DNA of 64,000 nt from Achromobacter sp. AONIH1 (GCF_002902905.1 NZ_CP026124.1:3720001-3784000); one strand, 5' to 3'. Shown: positions 53,319 to 61,640, counted from the first letter of the stretch. Numbers and translations: made by a program. The notes: a model not told the origin generated them from the letters alone.

Positions 53319-54694
53319 GCCGGCCCGCGAGCAACACGCCGCGCCTGGCGGTCGAACCGGGCTTCTTCGCGGGTCGCGGCTTCGCTGAACTGGCGCGAGG
53401 CATGGCCGAGGGGGCATTCAGCGCCGAGGATCTGGTGCGCCACGCCGGCGCGGCCATCGAACGGCTCAACCCACAGCTCAACGCCTTCGTGCACACGGAT
53501 ATTCCCGCCGCGCTGGCGCAGGCGCGCGCGCTCGACGCCGAGCGCGCGGCGGGGCGAGTGCGCGGTCCGCTGCACGGCATTCCCGTGGCCATCAAGGACA
53601 ACGTCGACACCGCCGACATGCCCACCACCATGGGCGCCGCGCATTTCCTGGGCCATCGTCCGGCGGCTGACGCGCGCTGCGTGGCGCTGCTGCGCGAAGC
53701 CGGCGCCATCGTGATCGGCAAGACGCTGACGCATGAATTCGCCTACGGCCCCACCGGCGACCGCAGCGTCCAGGGCGCCGCGCGCAATCCCTGGGATCCG
53801 GCGCGCATCACCGGCGGCTCCAGCGCCGGCAGCGCGGCGGCGGTGGCGGCGGGCATGGTGCCGGTGGCGCTGGGCACGGACACCGGCGGCTCGGTGCGCG
53901 TGCCGTCGGCGCTGTGCGGCCTGGTCGGCTTCAAGCCCTCGCATGGTCGCGTCAGCGATGCTGGCGTGTTTCCGCTGTCGCCCTCGATCGAGGACGTGGG
54001 CGTGCTGGCGCAGAGCGTGGAGGACGCGCGGGCGTTCATCGGCATCCTGAGCGAAGGCGCCATCGCCGATGCCGGGGATGCGAGCGATGCGCCGCGCATC
54101 GCCTGGCTCGCCAACGCGCCGTTCGCCATCGATCACGAGCCGGTCACCGCCTGCGCGCGCGCGGCGGCCGAGCGGCTGGCTGGCGCGGCGCTGCGGGATG
54201 GTGGCGAGGTCGCCTTGCACGCGCGCGCGCTGCAGGCCGCGTTGAGCGCGATCCAGCGTTCCGAAGCCTACGAGGTGCACGCCGAGCGCGTCGAGCGCGA
54301 GCCCGGCAAGTACGACCCCGAAGTGCTGGAACGGCTGCGCGCCTCGCGGCCGGTGCAGGGTTGGGAGTACGTGCGCGGCCTGAAGGAAAGGGCGCGGCTG
54401 CAGACCGCGTTCGCGCGGATCTTCGAGCATGTCGACGCGTTGGCGCTGCCCACTGTCGCGATCACCGCGCCGGTCTTGCAGCAGCGCAGCGTCAATGGTC
54501 CGGGCAGCGCCGGCGTGCGTGAAACGCTGCTGGGCCTGACCAATCCGTGGAACGTGCTCGGCCTGCCGGCCATCAGCCTGCCCGCGGGCTTCGTGGACGG
54601 ACTGCCCGTGGGCCTGCAACTGGTGGGGCCGGCCGGCGCGGACGCGGCGCTGCTGGCGCTGGCGGCGCGGCATTGGAAGCCGGCGCGCGCTTGA
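53315..54694 (+). CDS. amidase signature-family hydrolase
   Basis: 459 residues from the ATG at 53315. The Ser-cisSer-Lys triad is present: Lys in LHGIPVAIKDNVDTADMPTTMG, the cis-Ser and Ser in ARNPWDPARITGGSSAGSAAAVAAGMVPVALGTDTGGSVRVPSALCGLVGFKPSHGRVS. The C-terminal substrate-binding region (LTNPWNVLGLPAISLPAGFVDGLPVGLQLVGPAGADAALLALA) is complete. It hydrolyses an amide to acid and ammonia; the amide is probably what the upstream MFS protein imports. A terminator follows at 54789-54822. Confidence 0.93.
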   Translation: MSRPASNTPRLAVEPGFFAGRGFAELARGMAEGAFSAEDLVRHAGAAIERLNPQLNAFVHTDIPAALAQARALDAERAAGRVRGPLHGIPVAIKDNVDTADMPTTMGAAHFLGHRPAADARCVALLREAGAIVIGKTLTHEFAYGPTGDRSVQGAARNPWDPARITGGSSAGSAAAVAAGMVPVALGTDTGGSVRVPSALCGLVGFKPSHGRVSDAGVFPLSPSIEDVGVLAQSVEDARAFIGILSEGAIADAGDASDAPRIAWLANAPFAIDHEPVTACARAAAERLAGAALRDGGEVALHARALQAALSAIQRSEAYEVHAERVEREPGKYDPEVLERLRASRPVQGWEYVRGLKERARLQTAFARIFEHVDALALPTVAITAPVLQQRSVNGPGSAGVRETLLGLTNPWNVLGLPAISLPAGFVDGLPVGLQLVGPAGADAALLALAARHWKPARA

Positions 54695-55044
54695 ATCCTG
54701 GCGGACATGCCTTGCGGCAGGCCGGCGCAGAGTAGGGCGGCATCACGCCGCGCCGCCTGCTGACAGCTTCCTGAAGCGTCGCTGCTCCAGCGCCGCGAGA
54801 GCCTTGATGCTCTCGCGGCGCTTTTCTTTTTCCTCATCGTTTTCCCTTGCCCTTGCGGAGGGTTCTCCATGCCGCGCCACTCACGCACGGCCCGGGCGCG
54901 CAAGCGGCTTGACAGCCCCCAGACAGCAACCGGTCACACCCGGAGAACATTGCGTCTCTAGCCTGTGGCCCGTCAACGATGCCGGCTGTCATCCGGCGCC
55001 CTGCGACGCAATGACAGTGCGCCGCGTTCCACGCAAGGTCACTC
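54695..55044. other. 350-bp intergenic region between the amidase and phosphatase genes
   Basis: No gene is seen. It holds the amidase-operon terminator (54789-54822), two GACAG words 11 bp apart (54911 and 54922), and a CTGTCAT/ATGACAG pair 18 bp apart (54986-54992 and 55011-55017) before the phosphatase gene. The GACAG/CTGTC words are reminiscent of PHO-box half-sites, but orientation and spacing do not fit cleanly. Confidence 0.5.
54789..54822 (+). terminator. Rho-independent terminator of the MFS-amidase operon
   Basis: AGCGCCGCGAGAGC (54789-54802), loop CTTGAT, GCTCTCGCGGCGCT (54809-54822): a perfect 14-bp stem, followed by TTTTCTTTTT on the plus strand. It begins 94 bp after the amidase stop. 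Confidence 0.93.
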
Positions 55045-56772
55045 ATGTCTGAAAAAGAACACCCCGCCGCCACGCCGCCCGAAGACGTCCAGGGCGATCC
55101 GCCGGAGCAGATCCGCCCCGCGCGCCGCGGCTTCCTGACCGGCATCGCCGCGCTCGGCGCCAGCGCCACCGCGCTGGGCGCGCTGGGTGGTTGCTCCAGC
55201 GATGACAATGACGACGACAAGCCCGCGCCGCCGCCGGCTCCGCCGACACCGCCCGACACCACCAGGCTGCTGCGCGATAAGGTCAAGACCTTGGTCGTGA
55301 TCTACGCCGAGAACCGCAGCTTCAATAATCTCTTCGCCAATTTCCCCGGCGTGGAAAAGCCGCTGTCCGCGCTCACCGCCGCCGACTACACGCAGTACGA
55401 CCGCGACGGCACGGCGCTGCCCGCGCTGCCGCCGGTGTGGGGCGGCATGGTGCCGCAATCGCAGCAGGCCAACCACATCACTTATCAGGTGGACCAGGCA
55501 GCGCCCTACATGAACAACCTGGCCAACGCGCCGTTTGCGCTGCGCGGTCCTCAAGGCGAACCGCTGCCGCAAGGCGTGGTCACGCGCGATCTGTGGCACG
55601 TGTTCTATCAGAACCAGATGCAGATCAACGGCGGCAAGAACGACCGCTTCGTCGCCTGGGCGGATTCGGGCGGCCTGGTCATGGGCTACTACAGCGACTC
55701 GGCCTACAACCTGCGGCTGTGGAAGCTGGCCCAGGAATTCACGCTCTGCGACAACTTCTTCCAGGGCGCCTTCGGCGGCTCGTTCCTGAACCACCAATAC
55801 CTGGTCGCCGCGCAGCCGCCGGTCTATCCGGATGCGGCCAACTCGGTGGCCAAGGTCCAGATCGCCCAGCTGCAAAGCGCGGATCCGACCGACACACGCC
55901 TGCAGCCCAAGCCCACGTCCCCGGCCAGCGCCCTTACCGGCAGCCCGCAGTTCGGCCCTAGCGCGCTCTCGCCCGACGGCTTTGGCGTGAACACCATGGG
56001 GCCGCCGTACTGGCCGGCGTTCTCGCGCAGCGCCGCCGATCCGACGCTGGCCGATCCCGCCAACCCGATGACCATGGTGCCGCAAGGCCACGCCAACATC
56101 GGCGACCTGATGACGGCCAAGGGCCTGGACTGGGCCTGGTACGCCGGCGGCTGGCAGGCCGCCGTCGATTCCACCGCCAACACCGGCTTTCCGGCCTCGC
56201 CCAACTTCCAGGCGCATCACCAGCCCTTCAACTACTTCAAGAGCACCGCGCCCGGCACACCGGCGCGCACGGCTCATCTGCGCGACGGCGGCCTGGGCGA
56301 CATCACCGCGACCAACAAATTCCTGGCCGACGTCGAGGCGGGCAAGCTGCCGCCGCTGACCTTCTACAAGCCGCAGGGCAATCTCAACATGCATGCCGGC
56401 TACGCGGACGTGGAGTCGGGCGACCGCCACATCGCCCACATCGTCGACAGCCTGCGCAACAGCCCGCAATGGAAGAACATGGTGGTGGTCATCACCGTGG
56501 ACGAGAATGGCGGCTGGTGGGACCACGTCGCGCCGCCCAAGGGCGACCGCTGGGGCCCGGGCTCGCGCGTTCCGACGCTGGTGATCTCGCCGTTCTCGAA
56601 GAAGGGCGTGGTGGATCACACCATCTACAACACTGGCTCGATCCTGCGCCTGGCCACGCGGCTGTTCGACCTGCCGGTGCTGGATGGATTGAAGGCGCGC
56701 GACGAGGCGATGAAGGGGCGCGGGCAGCAGCCGATGGGCGATCTGACCAATGCCCTGACGCTTGGCGCGTGA
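55045..56772 (+). CDS. AcpA-type acid phosphatase / phospholipase C-family phosphoesterase
   Basis: 575 residues. The N-terminus has a twin-Arg motif (Arg27-Arg28, PARRGFLTGIAALGASATAL) and a lipobox-like LGGC with Cys50, so it is probably exported folded by Tat and may be lipidated. The phosphoesterase core begins VKTLVVIYAENRSFNNLF (metal and nucleophile region) and ends with VVITVDENGGWWDHVAPPKGDRWGPGSRVPTLVISPFSKKGVVDHTIYNTGSILRLATRLFDLP, the metal-binding DENGGxWDHVxPP and GPGxRVP motifs. The family hydrolyses phosphomonoesters or phospholipids outside the inner membrane. It appears monocistronic. Confidence 0.9.
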   Translation: MSEKEHPAATPPEDVQGDPPEQIRPARRGFLTGIAALGASATALGALGGCSSDDNDDDKPAPPPAPPTPPDTTRLLRDKVKTLVVIYAENRSFNNLFANFPGVEKPLSALTAADYTQYDRDGTALPALPPVWGGMVPQSQQANHITYQVDQAAPYMNNLANAPFALRGPQGEPLPQGVVTRDLWHVFYQNQMQINGGKNDRFVAWADSGGLVMGYYSDSAYNLRLWKLAQEFTLCDNFFQGAFGGSFLNHQYLVAAQPPVYPDAANSVAKVQIAQLQSADPTDTRLQPKPTSPASALTGSPQFGPSALSPDGFGVNTMGPPYWPAFSRSAADPTLADPANPMTMVPQGHANIGDLMTAKGLDWAWYAGGWQAAVDSTANTGFPASPNFQAHHQPFNYFKSTAPGTPARTAHLRDGGLGDITATNKFLADVEAGKLPPLTFYKPQGNLNMHAGYADVESGDRHIAHIVDSLRNSPQWKNMVVVITVDENGGWWDHVAPPKGDRWGPGSRVPTLVISPFSKKGVVDHTIYNTGSILRLATRLFDLPVLDGLKARDEAMKGRGQQPMGDLTNALTLGA

Positions 56773-56920
56773 TGTTCAGCGCTTGATGTGGAGCAGGGCG
56801 GTCGTCATGGCCGCCCTGGTCTTGTCTTGTGCAAGCCTGGGTTTGCCGGCAGGCAGGTGGCAAGCCGGGGCTGTGCTGGTTCGGTGAGGCCATCCCGAGG
56901 ACCGGGCGGGACGCAAGTCT

Positions 56921-58012
56921 TCAGTTCGATGCGTCGACGGCGGTGGTCGTGACGGCTTGCGATGCGTCCGGCCTCGCCGTGCGCGCGCGGCGCAGCGCCA
57001 CCACCTGCTCCGCGCCGGCGGCGCGGGCGCGCAGCTGGCCGCAGCCGCCGTCCACGTCCTGCCCGGCGCTGTTGCGGATCTTGGTCAGCACGCCACGGCT
57101 GTGCAGGCTGCGGACGATCTCGCGGATGCGCTCGGGATCGGGGCGCTCGTAATCATCGCCTTCCAGGCTGTTGAAGGGAATGACGTTGAGCACGCCGTAC
57201 TTGCCCTTGAGCAGGCGCACGATGGCGTCGAGCTCGTCGTCGCCGTCGTTGACGCCCTTGAGCAGCGTCCATTGATACTGGATCGGATAGCCCGTGTCGC
57301 GGGCGTACTGTTCGCCGAGTTCGACCAGCGCTTCGGGCGCGATTCTCGGCGCGCGCGGCAACAGGTGCGCGCGCAGTTCCGCCTTGGTCGTGTGCAGCGA
57401 CAGCGCCAGCGCGGGCTTGATGCGCTGCCGGGGCAGCGCCTCGAACACGCGCGGGTCGCCCACCGTCGAGAACACCAGGTTCTTGTGGCCGATGCCGCCC
57501 TCGGTGCCGAGCAGATCGATGGCTTCGAGCACGTTCTCGAGATTGTGCGCCGGCTCGCCCATGCCCATGAAAACCACCTTCTTCACCGCGCGCATGCGCC
57601 GCGCCAGCACCACCTGGGCCAGGATCTCCATGCTGGTGACCTGCCGGATCAGGCCGCTCTTGCCGGTCATGCAGAAGCGACAGCCCACCGCGCAGCCGAC
57701 CTGCGTCGAGACGCAAAGCCCATCGCGCGGCAGCAGCACGCTTTCCACCATCTGCCCGTCGGCCAATTCGACCAGCAGGCGCGAGCCATCGTTGCCGGCA
57801 TGCTCGGATCGGACGCGGGCCAGGCCGTCCAGCTCCGCCGTCAGGGCGGGCACGGCGTTGCGCAGCGCCAGCGGCAGGAAGTGCTGGGAGTCGCGCCGCC
57901 GCGTGCCCTGGTCCAGCGGCTGGCCTTGCAGCCAGACGCGCATGAGCCGGCCGCGATGCACGGGCAGGGCATCAAGGGAGGCGAGACGTTGGTCGAAGTC
58001 GGCGTGGCGCAT
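56921..58012 (-). CDS. RlmN/Cfr-family radical SAM RNA methyltransferase
   Basis: 363 residues from the ATG at 58012. The radical SAM cluster is Cys107-x3-Cys111-x2-Cys114 (VGCAVGCRFCMTGKSGL), preceded by Cys100 and followed near the C-terminus by the methyl-carrying Cys in GQDVDGGCGQLRA; these match the dual-Cys mechanism of RlmN. FMGMGEPAHNLENVLEAID and FSTVGDPRVFEALP, VALSLHTTKAELRAHLLP (ALSLHTTKAELR here) are family segments. It should methylate C2 of an adenine in 23S rRNA or tRNA. Housekeeping rlmN usually sits near ndk or hisS; this one is next to tRNA-Ala and exonuclease III, so it may be a paralogue. Confidence 0.9.
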   Translation of the reverse strand: MRHADFDQRLASLDALPVHRGRLMRVWLQGQPLDQGTRRRDSQHFLPLALRNAVPALTAELDGLARVRSEHAGNDGSRLLVELADGQMVESVLLPRDGLCVSTQVGCAVGCRFCMTGKSGLIRQVTSMEILAQVVLARRMRAVKKVVFMGMGEPAHNLENVLEAIDLLGTEGGIGHKNLVFSTVGDPRVFEALPRQRIKPALALSLHTTKAELRAHLLPRAPRIAPEALVELGEQYARDTGYPIQYQWTLLKGVNDGDDELDAIVRLLKGKYGVLNVIPFNSLEGDDYERPDPERIREIVRSLHSRGVLTKIRNSAGQDVDGGCGQLRARAAGAEQVVALRRARTARPDASQAVTTTAVDASN

Positions 58013-58103
58013 GGGGAAAGAGGCGGGCGACGCCAGATGCTGGTCGCCTGGCCTGTGCAGTCGAGCGAATTGATGAGCTTGCAGATTACGCGCTTGCAGA
58101 TAC

Positions 58104-58143
58104 AAAAAAGCCTCGGAACACAGTGTGTATCCAAGGCTTTTTT
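58104..58143 (-). terminator. terminator downstream of tRNA-Ala
   Basis: AAAAAAGCCT at 58104-58113 pairs with AGGCTTTTTT at 58134-58143, with GG/CC pairs after one mismatch. On the minus strand it is a GC-stem ending in TTTTTT, 10 bp after the tRNA 3' end. It also reads as a terminator on the plus strand. Confidence 0.9.
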
Positions 58144-58153
58144 GTCTGGAATT

Positions 58154-58229
<76 letters not shown>

Positions 58230-58292
58230 AAATCAAGCAAGACCGAAACTATACAGGAAAATTCCCGCGCTGTGCAAAAACGCTGGAAATTC

Positions 58293-59075
58293 TTATTCGA
58301 AGGACAGCGTGGCGATCACCGGCGCGTGGTCCGAGGGCTGTTCGTTGCGGCGCGGTTCCTTGTCGATGTCGCAGGCCACGCAGCGCTTGACCAGCGGCGC
58401 CGACAGCAGCACATGGTCGATGCGCAGGCCGGCATTGCGGCGGAAGCCGAACTGGCGGTAATCCCACCAGCTGAAGGACTTCTCGGGCTGCGGGAACAGG
58501 CGGAAGGAATCGGTCAGGCCCAGGTCGAGCAGGGCGCGGAAGGCGTTGCGCTCGGGTTCGGACACCAGCACCTGGCCTTCCCACTTTTCCGGGTTGTGCA
58601 CGTCCTCGTCGGCCGGCGCGACGTTGTAGTCGCCCAGCACGGCCAGGCGCGGGTATTGGCCGATCTCGTCGGCCAGCCACTTGCGCATGCCCTCGAACCA
58701 GGCCAGCTTGTACTCGTATTTGTCGGAACCCACGCTCTGGCCGTTGGGGCAATAGGCGCAGACCACGCGGACGTCGCCGTCCGGGCTGGGCAGCGTCAGC
58801 GCCAGCACGCGCTGCTGCGGGTCCTCGAAGCCGGGGATGTTGCGCACCATGCCGGCGCCGGGCGCGCGCGACAGGATGGCGACGCCGTTGTAGGTCCTCT
58901 GGCCGGCCCAGACGGCGTGATAGCCGGCCTCGGTGAAGGCGGCTTCCGGGAATTTGTCGTCGGTGAGCTTCAGTTCCTGCAGGCACAGCGCGTCGACCGG
59001 ATTGGCGGCCAGCCAGTCCAGCACCTGGGGCAGGCGCACGTTGAGGGAGTTGACGTTCCAGGTGGCTAGTTTCAT
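58293..59075 (-). CDS. xthA: exodeoxyribonuclease III
   Basis: 260 residues from the ATG at 59075 (MKLATWNVNSLNVRLPQVLDWLA). All endonuclease/exonuclease/phosphatase-family motifs of Xth are present: NVNSLN, LCLQELKLTDD (metal Glu), VCAYCPNG, GDYNVAPADEDVHNPEKW, SWWDYR, RIDHVLLSAPL, and the final SDHAPVIATL with catalytic Asp-His. It acts in base excision repair as an AP endonuclease and 3'-5' exonuclease. The spacing to the tRNA gene is 63 bp and both lie on the minus strand. Confidence 0.96.
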   Translation of the reverse strand: MKLATWNVNSLNVRLPQVLDWLAANPVDALCLQELKLTDDKFPEAAFTEAGYHAVWAGQRTYNGVAILSRAPGAGMVRNIPGFEDPQQRVLALTLPSPDGDVRVVCAYCPNGQSVGSDKYEYKLAWFEGMRKWLADEIGQYPRLAVLGDYNVAPADEDVHNPEKWEGQVLVSEPERNAFRALLDLGLTDSFRLFPQPEKSFSWWDYRQFGFRRNAGLRIDHVLLSAPLVKRCVACDIDKEPRRNEQPSDHAPVIATLSFE

Positions 59076-59320
59076 GGGATACGAATTTTCTTTTGACTTC
59101 AGGTGTTTACACGGATGCGCTGCCTGATTGTGCGCTCGATCTGCTCCTGCGAGCACCTGCGTGGGACCGCTGTGAGCGTGGCATGCTTGTCGTGATGGAT
59201 ACCCATCATGGTATCAGCGGGAGTTCTCGTTCCACGCGAACACCATGTATGCGGAGATTCATTACCCCGGTCATCAGGCGGACGCAGGATCGGTTTGGTT
59301 GAGCGTCTTTTTTTGACGCC

Positions 59321-59647
59321 TCAAAAGTCCAGTTGCGCCGCTTCAATGCCCAGCGCGCCGGCAATTTTCTCGCGGCTTGCCTTGCGTAGCCGGCTGCTGC
59401 TTTCCTGTTGCGCATAGGCGGATTGACTGATGCCCAGCCGCTCGGCCACGTCGGCCTGGGTCAAACCGAGGTGCTCCCGCCAGGCGCGGACCGGTGTGGC
59501 GCCGTCGACGCTGCGGCTGATCACGTCATGAGGAATCATGCTCTTCTCGGTGTTGCGGGACGCGACATAGTCTGTATAGGGGATGACGACAAAAGCGGGT
59601 TCGCCGCCGGGGCCGTTGATGATCTGGATGTTAGTAGGCATGTTCAT
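59321..59647 (-). CDS. antitoxin, XRE-family helix-turn-helix
   Basis: 108 residues (or 106 from the next Met). The N-terminal strand region NIQIINGPGGEPAFVVIPYTDYVASR is typical of antitoxins paired with RelE/ParE toxins. The C-terminal XRE domain is VRAWREHLGLTQADVAERLGISQSAYAQQESSSRLRKASREKIAGALGI. It should bind the toxin through one part and the operator through the helix-turn-helix. The gene overlaps the upstream toxin gene by 17 bp, so the pair is translationally coupled. Confidence 0.9.
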   Translation of the reverse strand: MNMPTNIQIINGPGGEPAFVVIPYTDYVASRNTEKSMIPHDVISRSVDGATPVRAWREHLGLTQADVAERLGISQSAYAQQESSSRLRKASREKIAGALGIEAAQLDF

Positions 59648-59885
59648 CGCGTTTTCTCACTTCCTCAATCTCGACGACCTTGATGGCGCCATCCCAATTG
59701 AACAGGACGCGGTAGTTGCCAATCCGTAGGCGGTAGCCGTGCCGATGATTTGTGAGGGCCTTGACGTTCTGGCACGCAGGCATGGCCTTCAGCGTCTCTA
59801 CGCCATCCCGGATGGTCACCTGGTGCTGGTGGTCCAACTTGCGTAGTTGCTTCGCCGCCTTCTGGGTCCAGAGGATCGCGTTCAT
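59631..59885 (-). CDS. RelE/ParE-family toxin
   Basis: 84 residues: MNAILWTQKAAKQLRKLDHQHQVTIRDGVETLKAMPACQNVKALTNHRHGYRLRIGNYRVLFNWDGAIKVVEIEEVRKRDEHAY. The fold is seen in the helical start, the LRIGNYRVLF strand and the IEEVRKRDEHAY C-terminus, in which Arg, Glu/His and Tyr sit where RelE-type toxins carry catalytic residues. It likely cleaves mRNA on the ribosome or, if ParE-like, acts on gyrase. The toxin gene comes first, as in higBA. There is no Shine-Dalgarno and the -10 box is only 9 bp upstream. Confidence 0.92.
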   Translation of the reverse strand: MNAILWTQKAAKQLRKLDHQHQVTIRDGVETLKAMPACQNVKALTNHRHGYRLRIGNYRVLFNWDGAIKVVEIEEVRKRDEHAY

Positions 59886-59893
59886 TGTACAAA

Positions 59894-59937
59894 ATTATAA
59901 GTAAATAATAAGTTTTATTCGTATATATAAGTTTTAT
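59894..59937 (-). promoter_or_regulatory. toxin-antitoxin promoter with direct repeats
   Basis: On the minus strand a perfect -10 TATAAT (59894-59899) lies 8 bp before the toxin ATG, so transcription should begin almost at the start codon (a leaderless or near-leaderless mRNA). Upstream are two perfect copies of an 11-bp word, read on the plus strand as ATAAGTTTTAT at 59908-59918 and 59927-59937, spaced 19 bp. These are candidate antitoxin-binding sites. Confidence 0.7.
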
Positions 59938-59940
59938 GGA

Positions 59941-60336
59941 GAGCCTGTGTCCTTGTGCCTGCGAGAAGGATGACGTTGCTGGCTCTGCGCCAGAGTGGTC
60001 CAGGGGATCTGCGATCTTGATTGCGGGCGGCACGCAGCACAATTCGGATCGCTCGCAAAATGCCGGTAATCGAGGACGGATTCTTCTTGGCCCGCAAGGA
60101 TCGCCGGGGGCTGCGTGGCCATGTCTTGGGATGTTGTCCGCGAGGCATGTCTGTGCATGGCGTTGCGCGTCTGATGCTTCCATGCGTCGGGTCTGCGCGA
60201 CGGCCGGTCCGTCGCCGTCGGCCATTCGTCATGATGCGTATATCGCGCCGATTGTCCGCTTTCCTGGAAAACTGTTTTCCGTCAGTGAAACATTTGCTAG
60301 CATCAAGCATCCGGCACTAATTTTCTCGAAATCTCC
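59941..60336. other. 396-bp region without a recognisable gene
   Basis: The region lies between the toxin-antitoxin promoter and the small membrane-protein gene. It has lower GC and a more mixed base composition than its neighbours. Open frames exist on both strands but none gives a protein I recognise, and none has a convincing ribosome site. TAGCAT preceded by TG (60295-60303) may be the extended -10 of the downstream gene. Confidence 0.5.
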
Positions 60337-60549
60337 ATGAACAAGCTGAAGTGTGCTTGGCGTGCGGCTTCGAATTCGGCGCGTCGAAGTTGGCGTCCAT
60401 TCCTTCTGGGACTCTTGATTTCTTTGTTGTTGGCGGCCTGCGCCCTTGGGCTGCTGATTGAATCCGAGCGTGCAGAGCGCGCCGCTTTCTCCATCGGAGG
60501 AACCCTGATCGGCATGATTTGCCTGGCCTTGCTCATCTGCAGGAAGTAA
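60337..60549 (+). CDS. small two-helix membrane protein, unknown function
   Basis: 70 residues: a basic N-terminus (MNKLKCAWRAASNSARRSWR) then helix 1 (residues 21-41, PFLLGLLISLLLAACALGLL), a charged loop (ESERAERA) and helix 2 (51-67, FSIGGTLIGMICLALLICRK). The positive N-terminus suggests both ends in the cytoplasm. Codon use is less GC-biased than in neighbours. There is no clear Shine-Dalgarno, so the gene call is moderate. No function recognised. Confidence 0.6.
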   Translation: MNKLKCAWRAASNSARRSWRPFLLGLLISLLLAACALGLLIESERAERAAFSIGGTLIGMICLALLICRK

Positions 60550-60661
60550 GGATGAGGCCTGCGGACGTCTGCCCAATGTGCCGGCGATGTTTGACTCTAA
60601 AGTAACTTCAGGCTTTTCAATCAAGCCCAGGTCAATGCCGCAAGGCGATTTGGAGTCCGAC

Positions 60662-60952
60662 ATGGGCATACTGAAGCATCTGTTGGGAGGCGGCCATGGC
60701 AGCCGTCACGGCTACGGTTCACACGGCAACCGGCACGGCCAGAACGGATCCTACGGCGATCCGAACCTGAATCCTCAACCCCGCCAGGCCGCGCTTGCCT
60801 GCGGCGCTTGCGGCGCGGCGCAGGCCGCGGGCGGTCGGTTCTGCGCGCAATGCGGTGCATCGCTGACGCCGGCCGCGTGCGCGCAATGCCGGGCGACGCT
60901 TGCGCCCGGCGCGAGTTTCTGCGGACAGTGCGGCGCGCGGGCGCAGGCTTGA
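60662..60952 (+). CDS. small double zinc-ribbon protein
   Basis: 96 residues from the ATG at 60662 (GGAG 8 bp upstream); a longer frame starts at 60578. After MGILKHLLGGGHGSRHGYGS, a Gly/His/Ser-rich, probably disordered stretch (about 10-45), come two zinc ribbons: CGACGAAQAAGGRFCAQCG and CAQCRATLAPGASFCGQCG, each with two CxxC pairs. The first spans about residues 51-69 and the second 76-94. Such DZR-type proteins bind Zn and often partners, but the function is unknown. Confidence 0.8.
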   Translation: MGILKHLLGGGHGSRHGYGSHGNRHGQNGSYGDPNLNPQPRQAALACGACGAAQAAGGRFCAQCGASLTPAACAQCRATLAPGASFCGQCGARAQA

Positions 60953-61073
60953 CGCGCGCTTGTGCGCCGGCGTGGCGGCGCCTGGCGCGGATGCGCGATG
61001 CTGTACTGATGGCGACGTCGACCCGCGCTCAAGGCGCGCTAGATGACGGTTCCCAGGCGGCTTCGAGCCGCCG

Positions 61074-61640
61074 TCAGCGCGCGCTGGCCGGCGCCGCCAT
61101 GGCGGCGGCCGGCTCGCGAAAGGCCAGCCAGGCATGCAGCGCTCCGGCATGCACATGCGAGGCCACGCCGAATCCCATGGCGAGCGCGATCCCGCCCAGG
61201 GCGGCCGGTCCGGCGTCCCGTGTGCCCAGCAACATGGCGGCCAGTTCCGGCAGCAGCCCCGAGGCGGCGCCCGCCGCCAGGAACAGGGCGCCGGCCGTGG
61301 CCTGGGCGGTGGCGGCGTGTTGGCGCGCCAGCGCGGCGCGGTCGGCATAGCCTCGGCGGCCATGACGATAGTGGGTGCGCAGGATCGCGACGGCATTGCC
61401 GGCAGCGACGATGAGGGGCAGCGACCACCAGAAATACGGGTTGTCGCTGCGGGCATCGATGCAGAGCAAAACGACGACGAAGGCGAAGGTGGGCGAGGCC
61501 AGCGTGCAGATCGCCCAGGACAGCAACAGCCAGGTCCGCCACGGGCCGCGCCAGCGCAGGCTGGGCGGGGCGGCGGCAGCGGCGGGCGACGATTCCGGCG
61601 CCGAAGCGCCGAGCCAGGGCCGACGACCGTTGGCGTCCAT
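61074..61640 (-). CDS. hypothetical inner-membrane protein
   Basis: 188 residues from the ATG at 61640 (MDANGRRPWLGASAPESSPA). The N-terminal 30 residues are Ala/Pro/Ser-rich and probably disordered. Four hydrophobic helices follow: TWLLLSWAICTLASPTFAFVVVLLC, PYFWWSLPLIVAAGNAVAIL, a long Ala-rich pair (ATAQATAGALFLAAGAASGLL and GPAALGGIALAMGFGVASHV), and a C-terminal segment. No known domain. The gene lies between two unrelated transcription units; the start is uncertain. Confidence 0.6.
   Translation of the reverse strand: MDANGRRPWLGASAPESSPAAAAAPPSLRWRGPWRTWLLLSWAICTLASPTFAFVVVLLCIDARSDNPYFWWSLPLIVAAGNAVAILRTHYRHGRRGYADRAALARQHAATAQATAGALFLAAGAASGLLPELAAMLLGTRDAGPAALGGIALAMGFGVASHVHAGALHAWLAFREPAAAMAAPASAR

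Noticed and set aside
54911..55017. PHO box ahead of the AcpA-type phosphatase
   Set aside because: GACAG words 11 bp apart fit a PHO box only on the opposite strand, and the CTGTCAT word nearer the gene has an inverted, not direct, partner. Not strong enough to annotate as PhoB-regulated.
59193..59208. TGATGG-ATAC-CCATCA hairpin upstream of exonuclease III as a terminator or operator
   Set aside because: Short 6-bp stem, no T run, no regulator nearby; likely chance.
59915..60310. A 131-codon minus-strand frame upstream of the toxin gene, considered as an integrase or transposase remnant
   Set aside because: The translation shows no catalytic motif or family resemblance in this or the neighbouring frames, and no ribosome site.
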